Shown here piece by piece: positions 1-8,412 of a DNA stretch of 64,000 nt. Numbering within the stretch: the stretch's first letter is position 1; the number at the start of each line of letters is the position of its first letter. The DNA comes from Streptomyces mobaraensis NBRC 13819 = DSM 40847 (GTDB taxonomy: Bacteria > Actinomycetota > Actinomycetes > Streptomycetales > Streptomycetaceae), in NCBI RefSeq assembly GCF_017916255.1, contig NZ_CP072827.1:5171501-5235500 (forward strand), written 5' to 3'. The position numbers were made by a program, and so were the translations under genes. Under the pieces are notes generated by a model. The model did not search any database, was not told the origin of the DNA, and worked only from the letters and a program-made list of their open reading frames with translations.

Positions 1-164
1 GACTCGGAGAGGTTGACCAGGATCTCGTAGTCGTTGTTGGTCAGTCCGAACGGCTGGAGGTCCCGTTCGAGCTGATGCATCAGCAGTCGGCTGACGTCCA
101 GGTGGGCCCGCCAGGTGCGCTGTTCCTCATCGCTGAGCCAACGTGTGCCGTTCTCGGTGTCCAT
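1..164 (-). CDS. MarR-family transcriptional regulator, N-terminal fragment
   Basis: Only the first 54 codons lie in the window; the gene continues past the left edge. The peptide begins MDTENGTRWLSDEEQR and runs through an amphipathic helix (AHLDVSRLLMHQLERDL) into the segment QPFGLTNNDYEILVNLSES. The pattern of a dimerisation helix, then 'gLt..dyeiLv.L', is typical of MarR regulators. The ATG is preceded within 7 bases by a -10-like TAGAAT and by no Shine-Dalgarno sequence, so the mRNA may be leaderless. Target unknown. Confidence 0.8.
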   Translation of the reverse strand, partial: MDTENGTRWLSDEEQRTWRAHLDVSRLLMHQLERDLQPFGLTNNDYEILVNLSE

Positions 165-200
165 GGTGAGATTCTACCTAAGAAAGTTGAAAAGCGAACC
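165..200 (-). promoter_or_regulatory. Promoter of the truncated marR gene, probably leaderless
   Basis: On the minus strand a TAGAAT hexamer (171-176) sits six bases before the ATG at 164, so transcription would start at about the A of the start codon. The sequence upstream is unusually AT-rich for this genome (AAGAAAGTTGAAAAG read on the plus strand). Placement is inferred from spacing only. Confidence 0.4.
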
Positions 201-263
201 AATTGGAATGTGGGGCCGGAACGGGAGGTCAGGCGTTCGACGTCACACTCCGCAGGGTACCGC

Positions 264-1040
264 TCACAGCCCGAAGCGGCGCTGGAGGTCTCCCAACTGG
301 CCGGGCAACCGGGGAGCGGATGGCTGATTCCCATGCGTCGACGGCGTCCCGCCCGAGGGCACGCCCGCCTCGTCCGGCGGCGCCCCCGTGGGCTGTTCGG
401 CCATCAACTGCTCACTGGACTGCAGCAGCACCGTGCCGGCGCCCACGAACTCGAACTGGTGCTCCTCGCCCGACGTCCCGCCGAGACCGGTGAACATCCG
501 CACCCCGCCCAGCACTCCGCGCATGTACCCGTGGTCGTAGTGGTGGCACGGCGCGGGGCAGTCCGCCCAGCCGACCAGCGCCTGCGGATCCACCCGGATC
601 GGCGGCTCCACGAAGACCACCGGCCCGTTGGACGCGGCCACGAACTTCCCGGTACCGATGAGCGTCACGAACCCCGGGATGATCGACTGCTTGAGGGCCA
701 GGGTCGGCTGGTAGGCCAGCAGATTCCCCGACCGCACGGTCAGGTTGCCCTCCTCCAGGTCGTACGAGTTCACGTCGAACGACCGGTCCGCGAGCAGCAT
801 CCTGCCCCGCCCCTCGGCCACCACCCAGTCCGCGGCGTGCAGCGGCGAGTGGAAGCTGCTCCGGATCAGCCGGTCCAGCGGACCGTGGCCGATACCGTGG
901 AAGCTGATCTGCCCGAAGTAGGCGATCATCTTCCCCTTCTGCAGGAACCACTGGCCGTCGAGGTCCACGCTGAACGCGTAGGGGTTGACGTTGTCGTCGA
1001 CCGGCAGCGAGTGCGCGTCATGGATGACGGGGCCGTTCAC
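264..1040 (-). CDS. AIM24-family protein (first of three paralogues by coordinate)
   Basis: A 258-residue protein of the AIM24/TspO-related beta-rich fold. The repeated beta-strand pattern is visible, with the family-typical segment ending EEHQFEFVGAGTVLLQSSE. It differs from its two neighbours by a longer N-terminus and a 40-residue, Pro/Gly-rich C-terminal tail after about residue 215, and by a His/Cys cluster (CPAPCHHYDHGY, about residues 160-172) that could bind metal. The start overlaps the upstream gene by 4 bases (ATGA), so translation is probably coupled. Function in bacteria is unknown; AIM24 is a mitochondrial protein family in fungi. Confidence 0.85.
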   Translation of the reverse strand: MNGPVIHDAHSLPVDDNVNPYAFSVDLDGQWFLQKGKMIAYFGQISFHGIGHGPLDRLIRSSFHSPLHAADWVVAEGRGRMLLADRSFDVNSYDLEEGNLTVRSGNLLAYQPTLALKQSIIPGFVTLIGTGKFVAASNGPVVFVEPPIRVDPQALVGWADCPAPCHHYDHGYMRGVLGGVRMFTGLGGTSGEEHQFEFVGAGTVLLQSSEQLMAEQPTGAPPDEAGVPSGGTPSTHGNQPSAPRLPGQLGDLQRRFGL

Positions 1041-1687
1041 AGCTTCTCCTCGGACGCCTGGACGAACACGGTGCCGGTGCCCGACAGTTCGAGCTGGAAC
1101 GCCTCGCCCGAGCCGCGGCCGATCATCTCCCGCCAGCCGATCGCCGTCGACAGCTTGTTGCGCACATCACCGCGGTGCGCCACATACGCCTGGGGATCGA
1201 CGTGCACCGGCCGCTGCGGCCGGATCGGCAGCTCGATGAAGCCGCCGTGCGCCATCACCGCCACGGCGCCATGACCCTTGAGGGTCGTAGTGAACAGGCC
1301 CTGGCCCGTCACCTGGCCGCGCACCATGCCCATCACGCCGCCCTGCGACCCCATGAACATCGTGCCCTGCTGGAGCGGACCGTCGAACGCCAGCAGCCGG
1401 TCCGCCTCCACGTAGAGGGTGTCACCGGTCAGTTCGATCACATGGACGTGGTGACCGCCGTGCCCGAACATCACCGTGCCGCTGCCCTCCACCGTCATCA
1501 GCGGCGTGGCCTCGTTGGCGATCCGGCGGCCGATCATCCCCATGACGCCGCCCTGGCCGCCCGTGATGCTGGGGGTGAAGGAGACGTCCCCCTTGTACGC
1601 GAGCATCGCCCCGCGCTGGCTGAACAGCCGCTGCCCCGGGATCACCTGGGCCTCGACCATCCGCGAGTTCAACGAACGGAACGGCAT
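1037..1687 (-). CDS. AIM24-family protein (second paralogue)
   Basis: A 216-residue AIM24-family protein. Glycine-rich turns (GGQGGVMGMIGRRI and later GSQGGVMGMVRGQV) and the C-terminal GSGEAFQLELSGTGTVFVQASE motif match the other two copies. It overlaps the downstream gene by 4 bases and the upstream gene's stop by one base, so the three genes form one operon. No signal peptide or membrane segment is visible. Role unknown; cytoplasmic assembly is inferred. Confidence 0.87.
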   Translation of the reverse strand: MPFRSLNSRMVEAQVIPGQRLFSQRGAMLAYKGDVSFTPSITGGQGGVMGMIGRRIANEATPLMTVEGSGTVMFGHGGHHVHVIELTGDTLYVEADRLLAFDGPLQQGTMFMGSQGGVMGMVRGQVTGQGLFTTTLKGHGAVAVMAHGGFIELPIRPQRPVHVDPQAYVAHRGDVRNKLSTAIGWREMIGRGSGEAFQLELSGTGTVFVQASEEKL

Positions 1688-2325
1688 CAGACGTCACCCC
1701 CGAACGTGGTGCGCTCGCTCGGCTGCACGTACACCAGCCCGTCGCCCTCGAAGCGGATCTGGAACGCCTCGCCGGACCCCTCGCCCAGGAACGTCCGGAA
1801 GTTGACGCCGGACTGGAAGTGCTGCCGGAGCCCGCCGGTGTGCGCGATGTACGCCCCCGGGTCGACCGACAGCGGCGTCTGCGGTGTCACCCGCAGCACG
1901 ATCGCCGTGCCGTCCGAGAGGATCGCCGCCTGGCCGGTGCCCTCCACGGTCGTCGTGAACAGGCCGTTGCCCTGGGACGCCCCGCGCAGGCCGGTGAACG
2001 ACGTGCCGGTGCGCAGCGCCGAGTCGGTGCAGAGCAGATTGCTCGCCTCCACGTACAGCGTCTCGCCCTGGAGGTTCACCAGGTTGATCTCGCTCGCCCG
2101 GTCGGCGAAGTAGCAGGTGCCGTGCCCCTTCACCTCCATGACCGTCATCTGTTCCCCCGTGAGCCGGCGGGTGACCATGCCGCGCAGGCCGTCACCGCCA
2201 CCGGTCATCTTCTTGAATGTCATGTCGCCCTCGTACGCGACCATGGACCCGTTCTTGGCCTTGACCGCGTCGCCCGCCATGTCGACGGCGAGGACTTTGC
2301 TCCCTTGGAGCCGAAACTGTGCCAC
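1687..2325 (-). CDS. AIM24-family protein (third paralogue, operon leader)
   Basis: A 212-residue AIM24-family protein and the first gene of the three-gene minus-strand operon. It carries the family signature GEGSGEAFQIRFEGDGLVYVQPSE near the C-terminus and the internal GTGQAAILSDG beta hairpin. Its 5' end faces the DUF3817 gene at 2546, so the 220-bp gap probably holds divergent promoters. Tandem triplication suggests the products form a hetero-oligomer, which is inference. Confidence 0.88.
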   Translation of the reverse strand: MAQFRLQGSKVLAVDMAGDAVKAKNGSMVAYEGDMTFKKMTGGGDGLRGMVTRRLTGEQMTVMEVKGHGTCYFADRASEINLVNLQGETLYVEASNLLCTDSALRTGTSFTGLRGASQGNGLFTTTVEGTGQAAILSDGTAIVLRVTPQTPLSVDPGAYIAHTGGLRQHFQSGVNFRTFLGEGSGEAFQIRFEGDGLVYVQPSERTTFGGDV

Positions 2326-2472
2326 GCGTCGAAGCTAGCGGGCGCCGGCGCCGCTCCGACAGGCCCCCGGCCCCGGAGAGACCCCGGAGTCGTCCCTGAT
2401 AAGGCCCCTGGTATGGGTTCGAACACCACCCGGAGCCGGGGCTGTCGGCGGTAACTGCAACAATGGTCAGAA

Positions 2473-2492
2473 CTTGTGAACGCACTCACAAG
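2473..2492. promoter_or_regulatory. Inverted repeat between divergent AIM24 and DUF3817 genes
   Basis: CTTGTGA (2473-2479), six bases, then TCACAAG (2486-2492): a perfect 7-bp inverted repeat with operator-like 13-bp centre spacing. It lies 54 bp before the DUF3817 GTG start. The regulator is unknown; the MarR protein encoded at 3308 is one candidate. Confidence 0.4.
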
Positions 2493-2545
2493 ATCGCTGC
2501 AGTGCGTGACCGTCCCGCCACTCCCGACGGAAAGGGTGCTCACCC

Positions 2546-2890
2546 GTGGACCTCAAGACCGCCTCCGCTCTGCGCCGGCTCCGGCTGATCTCCGCGCCCG
2601 AGGCCACGTCGTTCCTGCTGCTGCTCGTCTGCGCGGTCCTCAAGCGGACCACCAGCTTCAACGCCGTCCCGACCATGGGTATGGTGCACGGCTTCCTGTT
2701 CATCACCTACGTGATCTTCTGGGTCGACGCCTGGAAACGGGCCAAGTGGGAGACCAAGACCGCCGTCCTCTACTTCGTCCTCTCCGTCCTCCCGCTGGGC
2801 GGCTTCTTCGCGGACCGCAAGCTCCGCCGCGAGGCCGAGGCGAGCGTCATGGCCGCCCGGGCCCGCAAGGAAGGCGTGGTCGGCGCGTGA
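2546..2890 (+). CDS. DUF3817 integral membrane protein
   Basis: A 114-residue membrane protein with three hydrophobic segments (about 20-35, 48-64, 75-92) and the DUF3817 signature [19 protein letters not shown] followed by [13 protein letters not shown] basic cytoplasmic tail follows. It starts at GTG with GAAAGGG upstream and ends in a GTGA overlap with the next gene. A paralogue is encoded at 3961, so the family occurs twice within 1.5 kb. The molecular function of DUF3817 is not known. Confidence 0.85.
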   Translation: MDLKTASALRRLRLISAPEATSFLLLLVCAVLKRTTSFNAVPTMGMVHGFLFITYVIFWVDAWKRAKWETKTAVLYFVLSVLPLGGFFADRKLRREAEASVMAARARKEGVVGA

Positions 2891-3180
2891 TCGTCGCTTT
2901 TTCCGTCACCCCCATCGGTGCCGGTGAGGACGTCGGCGAGTACGTCGCGGAAGCGGTCCGCGTCGTCCGCGCCTCCGGCCTGCCGAACCGCACCGACGCC
3001 ATGTTCACCTCCCTGGAGGGCGAGTGGGACGAGGTCATGGACGTCGTCAAGCGCGCCGTCCAGGCCGTCGAGGCCCGCTGCGGCCGGGTCTCCCTCGTCC
3101 TGAAGGCGGACATCCGGCAGGGCGTCACCGACGGCCTCACCGCCAAGGTCGAGACGGTGGAACGCCACCTGGCGTCCTGA
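2887..3180 (+). CDS. MTH1187-family thiamine-binding protein
   Basis: A 97-residue protein of the MTH1187/YkoF fold: [26 protein letters not shown] at the N-terminus and [28 protein letters not shown], then a beta strand SLVLKADIR. Family members bind thiamine-like ligands as ferredoxin-like oligomers. The GTG start overlaps the DUF3817 stop by 4 bases (GTGA), so the two genes are translationally coupled. Confidence 0.85.
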   Translation: MIVAFSVTPIGAGEDVGEYVAEAVRVVRASGLPNRTDAMFTSLEGEWDEVMDVVKRAVQAVEARCGRVSLVLKADIRQGVTDGLTAKVETVERHLAS

Positions 3181-3307
3181 CGACGACGGCACGGCCTCGT
3201 CCCGAACGACCGGGGAGGCCGTCGCCGTCCGCGGCCCCGCCCCGGAGAGGACGTCCGAAGAGCGGAACGCCGGCGCCCGGAAGAGGGCCGGGCGATAGGC
3301 TCATGCC

Positions 3308-3820
3308 GTGTCCAAGCCGCTCAGCCTCCCCTTCGACCCCATCGCCCGCGCCGACGAACTGTGGGAGCGGCGCTGGGGCGCGGTGCCCTCGATGGCCGCG
3401 ATCACCTCGATCATGCGGGCGCACCAGATCCTGCTCGGCCAGGTCGACGCCGTCGTCAAGCCGTACGGGCTGACGTTCGCGCGCTACGAGGCGCTGGTGC
3501 TGCTCACGTTCTCCAAGGCCGGCGAGCTCCCGATGTCCAAGATCGGGGAGCGGCTGATGGTGCACCCCACGTCGGTGACCAACACGGTGGACCGCCTCGT
3601 CACGGCCGGTTTCGTGGACAAGCGCCCCAACCCGCGGGACGGGCGCGGCACGCTCGCGTCGATCACCGACAAGGGGCGCGAGGTCGTCGAGGCGGCGACG
3701 CGGGACCTGATGGCGATGGACTTCGGGCTCGGCGTGTACGACGCGGAGGAGTGCGCGGAGATCTTCCGGATCCTGCGGCCGCTGCGGGTGGCGGCGGAGG
3801 ATTTCCGGGACGAAATGTGA
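3308..3820 (+). CDS. MarR-family transcriptional regulator
   Basis: A 170-residue winged-helix regulator starting at GTG. The MarR core is clear: VVKPYGLTFARYEALVLLTFS, the recognition region MSKIGERLMVHPTSVTNTVDRLVTAGFV, and the wing KRPNPRDGRGTLASITDKGREVVEAA. It follows the thiamine-binding gene by 127 bp and precedes a second DUF3817 gene. Its operator may include the inverted repeat at 2473-2492. The ligand is unknown. Confidence 0.92.
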   Translation: MSKPLSLPFDPIARADELWERRWGAVPSMAAITSIMRAHQILLGQVDAVVKPYGLTFARYEALVLLTFSKAGELPMSKIGERLMVHPTSVTNTVDRLVTAGFVDKRPNPRDGRGTLASITDKGREVVEAATRDLMAMDFGLGVYDAEECAEIFRILRPLRVAAEDFRDEM

Positions 3821-3960
3821 TGCGGAACAGTAACCTCAAGGGCGGGTCAGTGCGGAGTCCCTGCTAGGCGGGGGTTTCTCCACCAGGTACAGCACGTAGA
3901 GCCAACTGTGGGCGTGGTCCCCGTGCAAGCGGGGTTCGGCGGGCGGTTACGCTCGTGGGC

Positions 3961-4302
3961 ATGAAACGAGCCGTGCTGACCCGTTACCGCATCCTTGCGT
4001 ACGTAACCGGCGTTTTGCTGGTCCTCCTCACGCTTGGTGTGATCGCCAAATACGGCCTGGACATGGATGGCGTCTCGGGTCTCGTGCGGGTCGTCGCGAT
4101 CGCGCACGGATGGCTCTTCGTCGTCTACCTTGTCGTCGCCTTCGACATGGGCTCCAAGGCCAAGTGGCCCTTCGGCCGGCTGGCCTGGATCCTGCTGGCG
4201 GGCACCATCCCGACGGCCGCGTTCTTCGTCGAGCGCAAGGTCACCCGCGAGCTGGAGCCCCTCTTCGCCGAGGCGGCGCCCGCTCCGTCGCCCGTCGCCT
4301 GA
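3961..4302 (+). CDS. DUF3817 integral membrane protein (second copy)
   Basis: A 113-residue protein paralogous to the one at 2546: hydrophobic segments at about 10-30, 40-62 and 72-88, and the conserved region AHGWLFVVYLVVAFDMGSKAKW then FFVERKVTREL. The ATG at 3961 is preferred over the in-frame GTG two codons earlier because the latter leaves no room for ribosome-binding sequence. A strong hairpin follows the stop. Confidence 0.85.
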   Translation: MKRAVLTRYRILAYVTGVLLVLLTLGVIAKYGLDMDGVSGLVRVVAIAHGWLFVVYLVVAFDMGSKAKWPFGRLAWILLAGTIPTAAFFVERKVTRELEPLFAEAAPAPSPVA

Positions 4303-4337
4303 CCCCCGCCCGGCGGGGCGGCGCCCCGAGAACGAAC

Positions 4338-4366
4338 GGCCCCGGACGCCCCTTGTGTCCGGGGCC
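4338..4366 (+). terminator. Intrinsic terminator after the second DUF3817 gene
   Basis: GGCCCCGGAC (4338-4347) pairs perfectly with GTCCGGGGCC (4357-4366) across a 9-base loop, followed by TTCTT. It separates the DUF3817 group from the icmA promoter region. Confidence 0.75.
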
Positions 4367-4381
4367 TTCTTGCGCGACGAT

Positions 4382-4401
4382 TTACTAGGACGTCCTAGTA
4401 A
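4382..4401. promoter_or_regulatory. 20-bp perfect palindrome upstream of icmA
   Basis: TTACTAGGACGTCCTAGTAA is a perfect 20-bp palindrome lying 100 bp before the icmA start and directly after the terminator. It has the size and symmetry of a dimeric repressor operator and is AT-rich for this genome. No regulator gene adjoins icmA, so the protein that binds it is probably encoded elsewhere. Confidence 0.6.
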
Positions 4402-4500
4402 TTCGACGTCCCCGGGACGGCCCGCGACGACGGGGGCCGCCCGGCGGTCGTAGACCCGCGCGGGGTCGCGCGGGAGCGCGGAGAGGCGGACGGCACCACC

Positions 4501-6201
4501 ATGGACGCAGCATCCATCGAAGCGGGACGCGGTCGCTGGCAGGCCCGTTACGACGCGGCGCGCAAGCGGGACGCCGACTTCACCACCCTGTCCGGCGACC
4601 CGGTGGACCCGGTCTACGGCCCCCGCCCCGGCGACACCTACGAGGGCTTCGAGCGCATCGGCTGGCCCGGCGAGTACCCCTTCACCCGCGGCCTGCACCC
4701 CACCGGCTACCGGGGCCGCACCTGGACCATCCGCCAGTTCGCCGGCTTCGGCAACGCCGAGCAGACCAACGAGCGCTACAAGATGATCCTGGCCGCGGGC
4801 GGCGGCGGCCTCTCGGTCGCGTTCGACATGCCGACCCTGATGGGCCGCGACTCCGACGACCCCCGCTCGCTCGGCGAGGTCGGCCACTGCGGCGTCGCCA
4901 TCGACTCGGCCGCCGACATGGAGGTCCTGTTCAAGGACATCCCGCTCGGCGACGTCACCACCTCCATGACGATCAGCGGCCCGGCCGTGCCGGTCTTCTG
5001 CATGTACCTCGTCGCCGCCGAACGCCAGGGCGTGGACCCGGCCGTCCTCAACGGCACGCTCCAGACCGACATCTTCAAGGAGTACATCGCCCAGAAGGAG
5101 TGGCTGTTCGGCCCCGAGCCGCACCTGCGCCTGATCGGCGACCTGATGGAGCACTGCACCCGCGCCATCCCCGCCTACAAGCCGCTCTCCGTCTCCGGCT
5201 ACCACATCCGCGAGGCGGGGGCCACGGCCGCGCAGGAGCTCGCGTACACCCTCGCCGACGGCTTCGGATACGTCGAACTCGGCCTGTCCCGCGGCCTGGA
5301 CGTGGACACCTTCGCCCCCGGCCTGTCCTTCTTCTTCGACGCGCACGTCGACTTCTTCGAGGAGATCGCCAAGTTCCGCGCGGCCCGCCGGATCTGGGCC
5401 CGCTGGATGAAGGAGGTCTACGGCGCCAGGACGGACAAGGCCCAGTGGCTGCGCTTCCACACCCAGACCGCCGGCGTCTCGCTCACCGCGCAGCAGCCGT
5501 ACAACAACGTCGTCCGCACGGCGGTGGAGGCCCTGGCGGCGGTCCTCGGCGGCACCAACTCCCTGCACACCAACGCCCTCGACGAGACCCTGGCGCTCCC
5601 CAGCGAGCAGGCCGCCGAGATCGCCCTGCGCACGCAGCAGGTGCTGATGGAGGAGACGGGCGTCGCCAACGTCGCGGACCCGCTGGGCGGTTCGTGGTAC
5701 GTCGAGCAGCTCACCGACCGGATCGAGGCCGACGCCGAGAAGATCTTCGACCAGATCAAGGAGCGCGGCCTGCGCGCCCACCCCGACGGCAAGCACCCCA
5801 TCGGTCCGATCACCTCCGGCATCCTGCGCGGCATCGAGGACGGCTGGTTCACCGGCGAGATCGCCGAGAGCGCCTTCCGCTACCAGCAGGCGCTGGAGAA
5901 GGGCGACAAGCGGGTCGTCGGCGTCAACTGCCACGAGGGCTCGGTCACCGGCGACCTGGAGATCCTCCGCGTCAGCCACGAGGTGGAGCGCGAGCAGGTC
6001 CGCGTCCTGGCCGACCGCAAGGCCGCCCGCGACGACGCCGCCGTCACGGCCGCCCTGAACGCCATGCTGGCCGCGGCCCGCGACGGCTCCAACATGATCG
6101 AGCCCATGCTGGCGGCGGTCCGCGCGGAGGCCACGCTCGGCGAGATCTGCGACGCGCTGCGGGACGAGTGGGGGACGTACACGGAGCCGGCAGGCTTCTG
6201 A
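4501..6201 (+). CDS. icmA: Isobutyryl-CoA mutase large subunit IcmA
   Basis: A 566-residue adenosylcobalamin-dependent mutase large subunit that interconverts isobutyryl-CoA and n-butyryl-CoA, linking valine breakdown to butyryl precursors for polyketides. The TIM-barrel signature TWTIRQFAGFGNAEQTN is present. Phe80 and Gln198 occupy the positions that in methylmalonyl-CoA mutase are Tyr89 and Arg207; these are the accepted markers of isobutyryl-CoA specificity. The length equals that of known IcmA, and there is no C-terminal cobalamin-binding domain, which IcmB supplies in trans; no icmB lies in this window. A palindrome at 4382-4401 probably controls it. Confidence 0.93.
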   Translation: MDAASIEAGRGRWQARYDAARKRDADFTTLSGDPVDPVYGPRPGDTYEGFERIGWPGEYPFTRGLHPTGYRGRTWTIRQFAGFGNAEQTNERYKMILAAGGGGLSVAFDMPTLMGRDSDDPRSLGEVGHCGVAIDSAADMEVLFKDIPLGDVTTSMTISGPAVPVFCMYLVAAERQGVDPAVLNGTLQTDIFKEYIAQKEWLFGPEPHLRLIGDLMEHCTRAIPAYKPLSVSGYHIREAGATAAQELAYTLADGFGYVELGLSRGLDVDTFAPGLSFFFDAHVDFFEEIAKFRAARRIWARWMKEVYGARTDKAQWLRFHTQTAGVSLTAQQPYNNVVRTAVEALAAVLGGTNSLHTNALDETLALPSEQAAEIALRTQQVLMEETGVANVADPLGGSWYVEQLTDRIEADAEKIFDQIKERGLRAHPDGKHPIGPITSGILRGIEDGWFTGEIAESAFRYQQALEKGDKRVVGVNCHEGSVTGDLEILRVSHEVEREQVRVLADRKAARDDAAVTAALNAMLAAARDGSNMIEPMLAAVRAEATLGEICDALRDEWGTYTEPAGF

Positions 6202-6301
6202 CCTGCTGATACCCCCGTTATTCGGTCGAGGTGCCCGGTCCCCTCCGGTTAGGGTGACCGGGCATCGATCGTGATGCGGACGAGACTCGGGGGGAACGGC
6301 A

Positions 6302-7447
6302 ATGCGGTACGACGGACATGTGGACGAGGGCTTCGAGGCCGTCGCCGACGCCTTCGCGCGGAACTTCGCCGAGACCACCGAACTGGGCGCGGCCGTCACC
6401 GTCTTCCACCGCGGCCGCAAGGTCGTGGACCTCTGGGGCGGCACCGCCGACGAGCGCACCGGCCGCCCCTGGGAGGCGGACACGGCCGTCCCGGTGATGT
6501 CCGCCGCCAAGGGCGTCCTCGCGCTCTGCGTCCACCTCCTCGTCCAGCGGGGCCTGCTCGACCTCGACGCGCCCGTCGCCGCCTACTGGCCCGAGTTCGC
6601 CCGGAACGGCAAGGAGGGCATCACCACCCGCATGATCCTCGCCCACCGAGCCGGCCTCCCCGTCCTCGACGCGAGCCCGGACTTCGCGGAGATCACCGCG
6701 TGGACCCCGGTCGTCCGCGCCCTGGAGGAGCAGAAGCCGCTCTGGGAGCCGGGCACGGCGCACGAGTACCACGGCCACACCATCGGCTGGCTGGCCGGCG
6801 AGCTGATCCGGCGGATCACCGGCCGCACCCCCGGCGCCTACTTCCGCTCCGCCGTCGCCGACGACCTGGGGCTGCGCACCTGGATCGGCATCCCCGAGGA
6901 CGAGTACGAGGGCCTCGCCCGGCTCGCGTACGACGGCGAGCCGCCGGTCCTCCCGGACCCGGACCACCTGATCGTGCGCATCCTCACCATGAACGGCGCC
7001 TTCGTCTTCCCGGGGCTCGACCACCCGCGCGGCTGGAACGCCAAGGACTTCCTGACCGCCGAGATCCCCGCCACCGGCGCCGTCTCCACCGCCCGCGGCC
7101 TCGCCGCGATGTACGCGGCGGCGGTCACCGGCGTCGACGGCGGCCCCCGGCTGCTCACCGAGGAGACCGTGGACGCCGCCCTGCGCCCGCAGACCTCCGG
7201 CGCCTCCTGGTCCGGCTTCCCCGACCTGGGCGTCCGCTGGGGCGTCGGCTTCCACCTCGACTCACCCCCCGTCGTCCCCATGCTCGGCCCCCGCAGCTTC
7301 GGCCACGACGGCGCGGGCGGCCACCTGGGCTTCGCCGACGACGAGTTCGGCGTCGGCTTCGGGTACGTCGCCAACCGCATGATCGGCGAGGGGGACGAGC
7401 GGGCGGGGCGGCTGGTGGCGGCGGTGCGGGGGTGTTTGGAGGGGTGA
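6302..7447 (+). CDS. Class C beta-lactamase-like serine hydrolase / esterase
   Basis: A 381-residue member of the beta-lactamase/EstB esterase family. The SxxK motif SAAK puts the nucleophile at Ser67 with Lys70; Tyr156 in EYHGHT sits in the position of the second-motif Tyr, and GHDGAGG near the C-terminus replaces the KTG motif. There is no signal peptide, so the enzyme is probably cytoplasmic and acts on small esters rather than beta-lactams. The ATG has a GGGGGGAA ribosome site. It converges with the tetR gene across a large hairpin. Confidence 0.88.
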   Translation: MRYDGHVDEGFEAVADAFARNFAETTELGAAVTVFHRGRKVVDLWGGTADERTGRPWEADTAVPVMSAAKGVLALCVHLLVQRGLLDLDAPVAAYWPEFARNGKEGITTRMILAHRAGLPVLDASPDFAEITAWTPVVRALEEQKPLWEPGTAHEYHGHTIGWLAGELIRRITGRTPGAYFRSAVADDLGLRTWIGIPEDEYEGLARLAYDGEPPVLPDPDHLIVRILTMNGAFVFPGLDHPRGWNAKDFLTAEIPATGAVSTARGLAAMYAAAVTGVDGGPRLLTEETVDAALRPQTSGASWSGFPDLGVRWGVGFHLDSPPVVPMLGPRSFGHDGAGGHLGFADDEFGVGFGYVANRMIGEGDERAGRLVAAVRGCLEG

Positions 7448-7538
7448 GGGTGCCCCAGTCCCTCCCCCAGAGGGGGCACCCCCATTCGCCGTTTCCTGGG
7501 GCTGCGCCCCAGACCCCCTTGTCGCGGCTTCGCCGCTC

Positions 7539-7608
7539 GTCCTCAAACGCCGGACGGGCTGAATAATGCGCCCGGGCGCACTATTCAGCCCGTCCGGCGT
7601 TTGAGGAC
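7539..7608. terminator. 70-nt bidirectional hairpin, dispersed Streptomyces-type repeat
   Basis: Arms 7539-7565 and 7582-7608 are perfect 27-bp inverted repeats; the centre (7567-7580, TGCGCCCGGGCGCA) is itself palindromic, so nearly all 70 bases can pair. It lies between convergent genes. The arm sequence containing GCCCGTCCGGCGTTTGAGGA is, from memory, a widely dispersed intergenic element in streptomycetes that acts as a bidirectional terminator. Confidence 0.8.
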
Positions 7609-7683
7609 AACCGCGCGGAGCGCGGTTTCAGGAGGTCCGGGGTCCTCCCCGGGAAACGGTGAAAGGGCGGGACCGGGGCACCC

Positions 7684-8328
7684 CTACCGCGGCGAAGCCG
7701 CGCCCGCCAACCCCCCGATAAGCAACGCCGTGAACCCCCGCGCCCACTCCGCGTCCACCGGCTCCGCACTCACCAGCGTCCGATGTACAACCGCGCCCGC
7801 GATCACGTCGAAGATCAGGTCCGCGGTGCGCGCCGCGGCGGCCGGCTCGTCCTCGCGGGGGAGTTCGCCGCGGGCCTGAGCCCGCTCACGACCGACAAGA
7901 ACGAGCATCTTCTGCCGGTCGACGATCGCCGAGCGGATGCGTTCGCGCAGCACCTCGTCCCGGGTCGACTCCGCGACGACGGCCATGAGGGCCGTCTTCG
8001 TCTCGGGGCGGTCGAGCAGGGCGGCGAACCGGAGGACGACGCCCTCGATGTCGGCCTGGAGGCTGCCCCGGTCGGGGAGTTCGAGGTGCTCGTCGAAGAG
8101 GTCGGCGACGGCGTCGACGACAAGGGCGTTCTTGCCGGCCCAGCGCCGGTAGAGGGTGGTCTTGGCGACCCCCGCGCGGGCGGCGACGTCGCCCATCGTC
8201 AGCTTGCCCCAGCCGAGTTCCACCAGCGCGGCGCGCGTCGCGTCGAGGATCGCGCGGTCGGCCTCGGCGCTGCGGGGGCGGCCCGTGCGGCCGCTCGCGC
8301 GGTGTGCGGGGGGCGGGGCGGACGTCAT
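7684..8328 (-). CDS. TetR/AcrR-family transcriptional regulator
   Basis: A 214-residue repressor. After a basic N-terminus (ASGRTGRPRS) the helix-turn-helix is LTMGDVAARAGVAKTTLYRRWAGKNALV (about 43-70), followed by a helical ligand domain with the TetR_C-type ending RTLVSAEPVDAEWARGFTALLIGG. The ATG at 8328 is chosen over an upstream in-frame start because the protein then begins like other family members. A perfect palindrome at 8413-8429 lies 85 bp upstream and is a likely operator. Confidence 0.9.
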   Translation of the reverse strand: MTSAPPPAHRASGRTGRPRSAEADRAILDATRAALVELGWGKLTMGDVAARAGVAKTTLYRRWAGKNALVVDAVADLFDEHLELPDRGSLQADIEGVVLRFAALLDRPETKTALMAVVAESTRDEVLRERIRSAIVDRQKMLVLVGRERAQARGELPREDEPAAAARTADLIFDVIAGAVVHRTLVSAEPVDAEWARGFTALLIGGLAGAASPR

Positions 8329-8412
8329 AGGGGCGACCTTACCGCCGAGTAGCCGCGCGGGTATGAGGCAGATCACGGAAGGCGCCCTGCCGTGGCGATG
8401 GGGTTCCAGTTA

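Noticed and set aside
3847-6510. Long minus-strand open frame (887 codons) opposite icmA
   Set aside because: It is the antisense shadow of icmA; the Val/Gly/Asp/His-rich, domain-free composition is typical of high-GC shadow frames.
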